The notes under the pieces are model-generated. The model was not told where the DNA came from, did no database searches, and was given only the letters and a program-made list of their open reading frames with translations. Below, piece after piece: positions 1-4,959 of a DNA stretch of 7,958 bases. A program made the translations under genes and the position numbers. Source of the stretch: JACPAP01 sp035287045 (lineage in GTDB: Bacteria; Gemmatimonadota; Gemmatimonadetes; Gemmatimonadales; GWC2-71-9); contig DATECF010000246.1 in the NCBI GenBank assembly GCA_035287045.1, positions 1 to 7,958 of the forward strand, written 5' to 3'. The stretch's first letter is position 1; each line of letters opens with the position of its first letter.

Positions 1-774
1 CCCCGCCGTTCCGTCGGTTCCCCGCCCCCCTCGACCGCCCCGCGACTCCACGATGAGCCAATCGGAGGGAGGCAAGCGGTCGGCGTCGGCCACCACGAAG
101 AAGGGCGGCGCCTGGCCGACCTCGATGCCCGCCACCAGCAATCGCTCGTAGAACGGCGAGCGCATGATCCGAAGCCGGACCGTGATGTCCGGTCCATCCT
201 GCCCCGGCAGGCCCTGGTCACCGGCCGCGCCGCTGAAGCTGAACACGTGTGGGACGCAGCTGTATTCGGGCCGGACCGCCGCCGAGGTGTTCAAGGCGGG
301 GTTGGCGATGAGAAACGCCGTGAGCCGGAACCCGTTCATGACGCTCGCCAGCGGGTCCCGGGTGGTGGTCCAGTCGCCGTCTTCCTGGGGAATGGCCTCG
401 GGGCTGGTCCGGCGGAGAAACACCACGTGCAGGGGGGGCGGGCGCTTTTTGTCGTACCGCCGATCAAACAGGACCGTGGAGCCGTCGTTCAGGACGGCTT
501 CGTAGTCAGCCTGGATCTGACCGCCGGGACACACCGTGCTGGGCGCGGTGCGGATCCGAAGCTCGGTGATTCGCGCCACCAGGCCCGCATTGGGGGCAAA
601 GTCGGCCGGGGGGCCGTGACTGCAACCCATCACTCCCACCACCACCACAACGGCAGCCGCACTCTCCCACCACCCCACCACACGGCATCCCTGCCCCGCA
701 CCACTCCCCGGCATAACGGCATCCACCCATGCCGTCATGCCGTCATGCCGTTCATGCCGTCGTCCTTTTGGCAT
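1..774 (-). CDS. Putative lipoprotein with collagen-like Gly-X-Y triplets (partial, C-terminus beyond window)
   Basis: I do not recognise the family. An uninterrupted minus-strand frame gives 258 residues and runs off the left edge. The ATG at 774 lies 1 nt after the moaA stop and has a good ribosome site (AGAGGGGG) just upstream, so coupling with moaA is likely. ATGs at 738 and 714 are alternatives and would give a shorter leader. A basic N-region (K3, R5, R6, R9) is followed by a hydrophobic run at 39-48 (three Ala, five Val, Gly, Val) and the lipobox V48-M49-G50-C51, which suggests a lipid-anchored envelope protein. The mature part contains five Gly-X-Y triplets (GAA-GDQ-GLP-GQD-GPD, about residues 182-196) and at least four more at the edge (GGR-GGR-GTD-GTA, about 246-257). 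Between them is ordinary, apparently beta-rich sequence. The leader is long for a lipoprotein, so the exact start is unsure. The coding frame and lipoprotein nature are fairly secure; the function is unknown. Confidence 0.66.
   Translation of the reverse strand, partial: MPKGRRHERHDGMTAWVDAVMPGSGAGQGCRVVGWWESAAAVVVVVGVMGCSHGPPADFAPNAGLVARITELRIRTAPSTVCPGGQIQADYEAVLNDGSTVLFDRRYDKKRPPPLHVVFLRRTSPEAIPQEDGDWTTTRDPLASVMNGFRLTAFLIANPALNTSAAVRPEYSCVPHVFSFSGAAGDQGLPGQDGPDITVRLRIMRSPFYERLLVAGIEVGQAPPFFVVADADRLPPSDWLIVESRGGRGGRGTDGTAG
728..760. repeat. Tandem 8-bp repeat (CATGCCGT, four units)
   Basis: On the plus strand CATGCCGT occurs at 728-735, 736-743 and 744-751. A fourth copy follows at 753-760 after one inserted T. 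On the minus strand each unit carries an ATG, and together these ATGs fall in all three frames. The array lies inside the first codons of the lipoprotein gene if its start is 774, or just upstream of it if the start is 714. Eight is not a multiple of three, so a change in copy number would shift the frame. Confidence 0.85.
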
Positions 775-775
775 G

Positions 776-1804
776 TCATCCCCCTCTCGTGTGCATTTCC
801 CGATGCGGATCCTCCCGCAGCGACGTGAGCTGATACAAGGCCCCACGCCGGGGTGCGTTCAATCGCTCTTCCGCCCCGCGGTCGGTGCGCCCCCGCCAAA
901 CCTCGACGACGCGCGACGCAATCGCCTGATCGGACGCACCGGAGCGCAGCAGCTCGCGCAGATCCACGCCACCCTCGGCGTACAGGCACAACAACCACAC
1001 ACCGTCGGCGGTGAGCCGGCCTCGATCACAGGTGCGACAGAACGGTTCCGTGGTCGAGGCGATGATACCGAACGTGGTCCCGTCCGGCAAGGCAAACCGC
1101 TCGGCCGGCGCGCTCGATCGCGGGCCCTCGGCGAGGGGGCGAATCTCGCCGTACCGCCGCTCCAGCGTCGCCAGGATTTCCCGGCGGGACACCACGTCCC
1201 CCGGACTCCATTGCGTGGCGCCGCCCACGTCCATGTACTCGATGAAGCGGACCTCGACCCGGCACGAGCGCCCGAATTCCAGGAGGTCCACGATCTCGTC
1301 CTCGTTGAACCCCCGGATCACCACGCTGTTGAGCTTGACAACGGCGAAGCCCAGGTGCAGCGCGGCGTGGATGCCCGCCAGCACGTCGTCATGGCGCGCG
1401 CTCCGGGTGAAGGCGGTAAAGCGGTCGGGACGCAGGGTGTCCAAACTGATGGTGACTCGCCGGAGGCCGGCCGCCCGGAGCCGCTCCGCGGAGCGCGCCA
1501 ACAGGACCCCGTTGGTGGTCAGGGCCACGTCCTCGATGCCCGGCCGTTGGCACAGCCGGGCGATCAGGAGGTCCAGCTCTTGGCGCAACAGGGGCTCGCC
1601 GCCTGTGAGGCGCACCTTCCGGAGCCCCAGGCTGCTGAAGATGCCGACCAGGCGATCAATCTCTTCGAACGTCAGGATGGAGCTGCGCGGCAGCCAGACG
1701 TAGTCGTCTTCTGGCATGCAGTAGCGGCACCGGATGTTACAGCGGTCGGTGACCGACACTCGCAGGCTTGAGAGGGGGCGGCCCAGCGCGTCGGCAAGCA
1801 ACAT
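776..1804 (-). CDS. moaA: GTP 3',8-cyclase MoaA (molybdenum cofactor biosynthesis)
   Basis: This radical-SAM enzyme turns GTP into 3',8-cyclo-GTP, the first step of molybdopterin synthesis in the cytoplasm; MoaC then makes cPMP. The 342-residue protein shows the SAM-cluster motif C22-x3-C26-x2-C29, the GGEP motif at 68-71, and the second 4Fe-4S cluster ligands C256, C259 and C273 in a CRTCDRGRLTADG context. It ends in the Gly-Gly dipeptide that is conserved and functionally required in MoaA proteins. I chose the ATG at 1804 (MLLADALGRPLSSLRVS) because homologues begin close to this sequence. The frame stays open upstream to a GTG at 1873, and neither start has a clear ribosome site. No other Moco gene is in the window. 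The downstream lipoprotein gene begins 1 nt after the stop, suggesting co-transcription. A CRP/FNR-type palindrome lies 150 nt upstream. The call is very secure. Confidence 0.96.
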   Translation of the reverse strand: MLLADALGRPLSSLRVSVTDRCNIRCRYCMPEDDYVWLPRSSILTFEEIDRLVGIFSSLGLRKVRLTGGEPLLRQELDLLIARLCQRPGIEDVALTTNGVLLARSAERLRAAGLRRVTISLDTLRPDRFTAFTRSARHDDVLAGIHAALHLGFAVVKLNSVVIRGFNEDEIVDLLEFGRSCRVEVRFIEYMDVGGATQWSPGDVVSRREILATLERRYGEIRPLAEGPRSSAPAERFALPDGTTFGIIASTTEPFCRTCDRGRLTADGVWLLCLYAEGGVDLRELLRSGASDQAIASRVVEVWRGRTDRGAEERLNAPRRGALYQLTSLREDPHREMHTRGG

Positions 1805-1912
1805 GAGGGGAATAAAAATAGCGCCTTCAGTCCTGGGCTGTAACGCGGTCGGGAAAGGCGCCGTGAACTCCACCGCGGGGCATTCGCCCTATGTCGAATC
1901 GCTTGTGATTTT

Positions 1913-1941
1913 AACTTACCCCGGGCATGGCGTCCCGGCAA
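1913..1941 (-). promoter_or_regulatory. Possible sigma-70-type promoter for moaA
   Basis: Read on the minus strand, TTGCCG (1941-1936) is separated by 17 bp from TAAGTT (1918-1913). This lies in the only AT-rich patch upstream of moaA (TAAGTTAAAATCACAA). The predicted start of transcription near 1906 leaves a leader of about 100 nt and places the TGTGA-N6-TCACA palindrome at about -55, a reasonable activator position. The match is weak and unsupported by anything else. Confidence 0.3.
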
Positions 1942-1953
1942 GGCCTGTCACCC

Positions 1954-1969
1954 TGTGACCCACATCACA
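1954..1969. promoter_or_regulatory. CRP/FNR-superfamily-type operator (TGTGA-N6-TCACA)
   Basis: TGTGA (1954-1958), six spacer bases and TCACA (1965-1969) form a perfect inverted repeat with the half-sites and spacing used by CRP-like members of the CRP/FNR superfamily. A second short palindrome, GTCAC-CCT-GTGAC (1947-1959), overlaps it. It lies in the moaA/orphan intergenic region and could serve either divergent gene; it fits the weak moaA promoter better. Which regulator binds cannot be read from the sequence. Confidence 0.5.
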
Positions 1970-1980
1970 AGCCGAGTACC

Positions 1981-2121
1981 CGCAAGAACTTGCGTTGCCC
2001 GTCCCAGAGGACGCCATCGCCCTCCGGACGGGCAATTCCGGGTCCCGTGACCGGCCTCACACGCCAGCCGTATCCCCTTCCGGGGCAAGGGGTTCCCGGA
2101 GCCGGCTTCCCCTGGCCCCGG
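1981..2121. other. Structured intergenic region: chain of hairpins between moaA and the divergent orphan gene
   Basis: No gene is credible in the 368 bases between the two divergent starts (1805-2172), but 1981-2121 is full of inverted repeats. CGCAAG-AA-CTTGCG is at 1981-1994. A perfect 10-bp stem pairs 1995-2004 with 2026-2035, plus four inner pairs (2007-2010 with 2021-2024). A 6-bp stem with a bulged G lies at 2038-2054. The last two stems exclude each other: 2074-2079 with 2087-2092, or 2080-2092 with 2109-2121 (12 of 13 pairs). This could be a structured leader RNA on either strand, a small RNA, or operator DNA. I could not match it to the Moco riboswitch with any confidence. Confidence 0.5.
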
Positions 2122-2122
2122 A

Positions 2123-2138
2123 TGGCATGATTCTAGCG
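2123..2138 (+). promoter_or_regulatory. Sigma-54-like -24/-12 promoter element
   Basis: TGGCATG-ATTC-TAGC places GG at 2124-2125 and GC at 2136-2137, the spacing required by the RpoN consensus TGGCAYG-N4-TTGC. The only core mismatch is A for T in the -12 element. Transcription would start near 2149, leaving a leader of about 24 nt with the ribosome site of the 157-aa gene. I see no enhancer-binding-protein gene in the window. Confidence 0.42.
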
Positions 2139-2172
2139 TTGAAGGATGGGTGAGAGTTACATTGGAGGCATT

Positions 2173-2646
2173 ATGACAGGCTGCCTCGAGTCCGGGACAT
2201 CGTTACTGCGTCAGGAGCTCGATCGGACTATCGAAGCGATCGGGCCGCTCGCGGAGGCGCTGCTTCAGCGTCTGTCCCCGAGCGAGGTCGTCACCAGCGA
2301 GCTGGGCGAGACCGGCGTCAAGGCCGAAGTCCCGTTGGAGTTTCCCGACGGGGTGGGCCGTGGGGCGGTGGTGGCGCAGCTGTTCCGCTACCACGATACG
2401 GTCCGTCTGGACCTGGTGCTGGAGCACAACCGCCGGTTCGTGAGGCCGGACGGCACGCCGTCGGACCGGCGGTGCTATCTGAACGATTTCCAGGCATCCA
2501 TCACCCTCGAGAAGGGCGCCACGGAGCTGCCGGAGTCGTTTCAGCGCGTCGTGGTGAGCGGCGTCCTCGCAGCCCGCGAAGGGGTCGCCCGGCACAACCG
2601 GCTGCACCCGCAGCCGTGGCACCAGATCCAGATCGCGGCCGTCTGA
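2173..2646 (+). CDS. Hypothetical protein, 157 aa
   Basis: I do not recognise this protein. The ATG at 2173 has GGAGG at 2164-2168, a slightly short 4-nt spacing. An in-frame ATG at 2146 would add nine residues but would lie upstream of the predicted sigma-54 transcription start, so 2173 is preferred. There is no signal peptide or membrane segment, so it is probably cytoplasmic. Residues about 8-38 look helical (LLRQELDRTIEAIGPLAEAL). Residues about 45-115 look like alternating beta-strands (KAEVPLEF, AVVAQLFRY, TVRLDLVLEHN, FQASITLEKG), and the tail is rich in His, Arg and Gln. It contains only two cysteines (4 and about 101) and no catalytic motif I can name. It is alone on the plus strand, divergent from moaA and convergent with the membrane hydrolase. 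GC-rich third positions and a good ribosome site support real coding. Confidence 0.75.
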   Translation: MTGCLESGTSLLRQELDRTIEAIGPLAEALLQRLSPSEVVTSELGETGVKAEVPLEFPDGVGRGAVVAQLFRYHDTVRLDLVLEHNRRFVRPDGTPSDRRCYLNDFQASITLEKGATELPESFQRVVVSGVLAAREGVARHNRLHPQPWHQIQIAAV

Positions 2647-2665
2647 CGCTGTACCGGCTGTACGA

Positions 2666-2724
2666 AGTAAGACGTGAGAGGTGAGCGGCGGTTGAATCCC
2701 CCTTCTCACATCTCACGTCTCACT
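2666..2724. terminator. Bidirectional terminator-like inverted repeat between convergent genes
   Basis: The arm 2670-2685 pairs with 2705-2720 at 15 of 16 positions. Three more pairs follow beyond one mismatch (2666-2668 with 2722-2724), around a 19-nt loop. It lies between the stop of the 157-aa gene (2646) and the stop of the membrane hydrolase (2735), where a shared terminator is expected. There is no T-run on either side, so intrinsic termination is uncertain. The arms are built of GTGAG-like purine-rich units, so it may also be a dispersed repeat. Confidence 0.6.
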
Positions 2725-2734
2725 GCCATCGGGG

Positions 2735-3706
2735 TCATGGCGGCGGCAGCCTGATTGCGACCGCCCCAAACCCGGCATCCGCATCCACCCGATACCGCGC
2801 GTCGACAATGTGGACCACCTCATCGGATCGAGATGCCTCCACCACAAAGAACGGAAACCGCGCCCACCCCAGGAACGCCTGTCCCTCAGGCGTTTCACGA
2901 GCGGCCAGGGCTTGGGGCGCGGTGGCGTTCTTGGCAACTTCGTAGGGCTCGATCGCGAAGGCCGGCCGCCGGAGCCAGTCGACGGTCCCGAAGCGGTAGC
3001 GTTCCGCCTCGTCAATCACCACCAACCGCCGCAGGGGATTCAGCGGGACCGGCGACACCATCACGTGTAACGGCGCGCTCCCCTGAGCGGCGAGTAGGTG
3101 CATGATCGCCCGGCGGCTGATCTGTGACGCTCCGAGCATGACGAGCGCGTAGGCCGCGACCGCCAGCAAGGCAACGGCCGCCGGTACCCCATCGCGGCCG
3201 CTGGGCCGAGCGCTCCCCCCGTTCCGCCATCGTCGCCGTGCCGCGACGACCCCGGCCGTCAGCACCGCCCAGATCCACGGATCCACGATGAACAGCGCAT
3301 CCACGTAATACCACCGGTTCACGAAGGGCATCAGCCACCGCATGCCATACGTGTTCATGAAATCCAGGAGCGGGTGGGTGAGAATCGAGACCGTTGCCAG
3401 GAGCACCACCTGGCCGCCCCGGAGGCGCGGCGCGGCGCGTGTATTCCCCCGCCCTCCAAACGCCCGGTCCCAGAGGAGCACCAGCCCCGTAAGCACCAGC
3501 GGCAGGACGGCCAGGGCGAGCACCCCGTGAGTCCATCCCCGGCGGAACGAGAGCGCCGTCAGTCCGCCGCCGAAGCCATATGACAGGATGTCTACGTCTG
3601 GCAGGTTGGCGCCCACCAACAGCGTCGCGGTGCCGTATCGCGTGCGGTGCTTAAGGCCGGTCTGGGCGAGCGCCGCACCGACCAGCGTGTGGCAGATGTT
3701 ATCCAC
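2735..3706 (-). CDS. YdjM/DUF457-family membrane-bound metal-dependent hydrolase
   Basis: The protein has 323 residues and a GTG start at 3706 that overlaps the end of the DUF971 gene by 8 nt, suggesting translational coupling. The family is a group of inner-membrane putative metal-dependent hydrolases, best known from E. coli YdjM; the substrate is not established. The expected polar motifs are present in order: H6 in CHTLVG, D37 and D39 in NLPDVD, H60 in RRGWTHG, and H111, D115, N118 and Y120 in THPLLDFMNTYG. Hydrophobic segments at about 62-80, 98-114, 132-151 and 173-192 would anchor it. Residues after about 195 are mostly soluble and form an extension of some 130 residues ending in RLPPP. 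The family call rests on the motif set. The role of the C-terminal part, and whether the protein is catalytic, are unknown. Confidence 0.85.
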   Translation of the reverse strand: MDNICHTLVGAALAQTGLKHRTRYGTATLLVGANLPDVDILSYGFGGGLTALSFRRGWTHGVLALAVLPLVLTGLVLLWDRAFGGRGNTRAAPRLRGGQVVLLATVSILTHPLLDFMNTYGMRWLMPFVNRWYYVDALFIVDPWIWAVLTAGVVAARRRWRNGGSARPSGRDGVPAAVALLAVAAYALVMLGASQISRRAIMHLLAAQGSAPLHVMVSPVPLNPLRRLVVIDEAERYRFGTVDWLRRPAFAIEPYEVAKNATAPQALAARETPEGQAFLGWARFPFFVVEASRSDEVVHIVDARYRVDADAGFGAVAIRLPPP

Positions 3707-4016
3707 CCCTGCACCGCTCGCAGGAACACAGGCTCAACAGGTAATCGTAGGTGTAGATCCCGGTGTCATGCCCGTCGCTCCAGCGGATCTTGATGGCGTA
3801 ATTCCCTACCACCGACACCACCGCCGGGCGGATGTCGTCCGGCACCGAGGCGGGATCGAGCAGCTCCCCGCCGGTGAATTCATCCCGGCAGGTCGCGCAG
3901 TGGCACGCCAGGCGCAGCATCCGCGCCGGGTAGGTGCTCACGTGGGTTGCGTCCCACCCGATGGTGATCTCCCGATCGCTTCGGTGAATGCGCTCCGGGA
4001 CGACCGGCTCGGTCAC
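3699..4016 (-). CDS. DUF971 domain protein with two CxCxxC clusters
   Basis: This is a 105-residue, single-domain DUF971 protein (the domain that forms the N-terminal zinc-binding part of gamma-butyrobetaine hydroxylase and also occurs alone in bacteria). Family features are ARMLRLACHCATCRDE, the central VGNYAIKIRWSDGHDTGIYTYDYL segment and the preceding P-x-x-V. I chose the GTG at 4016, which overlaps the osmC stop as GTGA. An upstream ATG in the same frame (4079) would run 21 residues into osmC and reads as shadow sequence. C38, C40 and C43 form the first cluster. A second identical spacing, C97, C99 and C102, lies near the C-terminus just before a Gly-Gly end, so the protein may bind a metal or an Fe-S cluster. 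Stand-alone DUF971 proteins have been linked to Fe-S metabolism through genomic context; that is background knowledge, not visible here. Confidence 0.87.
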   Translation of the reverse strand: MTEPVVPERIHRSDREITIGWDATHVSTYPARMLRLACHCATCRDEFTGGELLDPASVPDDIRPAVVSVVGNYAIKIRWSDGHDTGIYTYDYLLSLCSCERCRGG

Positions 4017-4444
4017 TGCTCGAGGCGCGCGTCCAGCTCGACGGCCACGTTCCCTTTGAGCGCTCCCGAGACGGGACACCCTTCCTTGGCAGCCTCGGCG
4101 GCCTTCAGGAACGCCGCCTGGTCAACGCCGGGCACGGTTCCCCGGGTCTCGAGCCGCATCTTGGTGATCTTGGAGCCGCCACCCCCGGACTCCAGCGTAC
4201 ACGCGGCCTTGGTGGTGATCCTGGTGGCGGGCGTGCCCGCCTTCTCCAGGCCGGCCGAGAGCGCCATGCTGAAGCAGGCCGCGTGCGCGGCGGCGATCAG
4301 CTCCTCCGGATTGGTTCCCGCCTTCCCTTCGAAGCGGGTGGCGAACGTGTAATCACCCTTGAACGCCCCGGATCCGGCGGCGTATTGACCGTTGCCATCC
4401 TTGAGCTTGCCGTTCCATACGGCGGTGGCGTTGCTGGTGGGCAT
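4013..4444 (-). CDS. osmC: OsmC-family peroxiredoxin
   Basis: OsmC proteins are cytoplasmic thiol peroxidases that reduce organic hydroperoxides with a pair of cysteines. The ATG at 4444 has a strong ribosome site (AAGGAGG, 8 nt upstream) and gives 143 residues, the same length as E. coli OsmC. The family signature is clear: NPEELIAAAHAACFSMALS with peroxidatic C57, and EGCPVSGAL with resolving C123, close to the E. coli positions 59 and 125. An additional C82 is present. The N-terminal part (ATAVWNGKLKDGNG) matches the OsmC rather than the Ohr subgroup. The gene heads a tight cluster in which DUF971 overlaps its stop by 3 nt. A promoter is expected in the 50 bases between the pseudogene remnant and the ribosome site, but I see only a weak TACATT -10 candidate there. 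Confidence 0.95.
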   Translation of the reverse strand: MPTSNATAVWNGKLKDGNGQYAAGSGAFKGDYTFATRFEGKAGTNPEELIAAAHAACFSMALSAGLEKAGTPATRITTKAACTLESGGGGSKITKMRLETRGTVPGVDQAAFLKAAEAAKEGCPVSGALKGNVAVELDARLEQ

Positions 4445-4494
4445 CCTGAAGCCTCCTTCCTGGTCTGGCCGGCAATGTAATGCGGAGGAGGAGG

Positions 4495-4516
4495 CGGCGG
4501 ATGGGGTCATCCGCCG
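4495..4516. repeat. Perfect 9-bp hairpin at the end of the hydrolase remnant
   Basis: CGGCGGATG (4495-4503) and CATCCGCCG (4508-4516) flank the 4-base loop GGGT. The hairpin coincides with the codons of the conserved DDP motif in the hydrolase remnant and with the point where family similarity stops, about 50 bases upstream of the osmC start. It could act as an attenuator or terminator ahead of osmC, but no T-run follows it on the minus strand. Confidence 0.45.
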
Positions 4517-4875
4517 AGTGAACCGAGAGGGTAGGCACGCGAATGGCGCCCAGGTATCGGGCCGAGCTGGACTTCGCGTAATAGTCCTGCGCGTTCATGA
4601 AGCCGTGCAGCGGCGCGGGGTCCGGTTCAAGTCCCCGCTACAGGACCGGAAATTGAGTCCCACGGCCTGGATTTCGCGGGCCGCCAAGACGCGGTACATT
4701 TCCCGGGCGTACGTGGAGCGGGCCGACCCTTCCAGGCCGTGCGGCACCACGACCAGGGGCAACCGAGGATCGCCGTCGGAAAAGTCCAGATCGAGGAAAT
4801 CCCCGTCCGCGCGCCCAGGGTCTGGGCGTGCGGGCCGGGCAACCACCAGGCGGGGGGAAAACCCGTTTCGTTCAT
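4500..4875 (-). pseudogene. Degenerate YheT-family alpha/beta-hydrolase, three fragments in three frames
   Basis: Three pieces of one family appear in the correct order but in different minus-strand frames. From the ATG at 4875 comes the N-terminus NETGFPPAWWLPGPHAQTL. A second frame, from about 4826, gives DGDFLDLDF, then LVVVPHGLEGSARSTYAREM and VGLNFRSCSGDLNRTPR, ending in a TGA near 4595. A third, from about 4619, gives PAPLHGF, DYYAKSSSARYLGAIRVPTL and the acid motif ADDPI, where similarity ends. Family members are about 320-340 residues; here roughly 125 codons remain. The stretch between HAQTL and DGDF is short. The whole middle with the GxSxG nucleophile is missing between the second and third pieces, and the final GGHxGF histidine region is absent. 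The gene cannot make a working enzyme. An assembly artefact is possible but would need several independent errors. Confidence 0.82.
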
Positions 4876-4959
4876 GAAGACGGGCAAGATAGCGGTGAGA
4901 AGTGCGACGCGAGAGGTAAGAAGGAACCGAACCCGTCGGAGGGCGTAGAAGGGAGGAGC
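4876..4959. other. Short intergenic region with degenerate GTGAGA-like repeats
   Basis: These 84 bases separate the hydrolase remnant from the divergent peptidase-barrel gene. Bases 4894-4923 hold purine-rich units (GGTGAGAAG, GCGAGAGGTAAGAAGG) resembling the arms of the inverted repeat at 2666-2724. I see no convincing -10/-35 pair, although a promoter for the plus-strand gene should lie here. The ribosome site GGGAGG is at 4951-4956. Confidence 0.4.

Noticed and set aside
247..828. Plus-strand frame with a His-rich run (HHSHHHH) that could suggest metal binding
   Set aside because: The His run is the complement of the Val codons in the lipoprotein signal sequence, and the minus frame has the coherent lipobox and SD.
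737..1771. A 344-codon open plus-strand frame
   Set aside because: It is antisense to moaA, whose motifs are unmistakable. The frame is a by-product of high GC.
1805..1873. GTG start at 1873 extending MoaA by 23 residues
   Set aside because: The added sequence is not like MoaA N-termini and has no ribosome site. Family members start near 1804, though the 1804 start also lacks a clear ribosome site.
1861..2121. Moco riboswitch upstream of moaA
   Set aside because: There is hairpin content and a distant resemblance around the GATACGG and GGCC words on the minus strand, but I cannot fit the conserved core by eye. Kept only as a check in the findings.
4017..4079. Longer DUF971 start at the ATG at 4079
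   Set aside because: It would overlap osmC by 67 nt with an Arg-rich segment that is osmC read in another frame; the GTGA overlap is a typical operon junction.
4445..4510. OsmC start at 4510 with 22 extra residues
   Set aside because: The ATG at 4444 has a strong AAGGAGG at good spacing and gives the exact family length; the extra residues are remnant sequence of the hydrolase.
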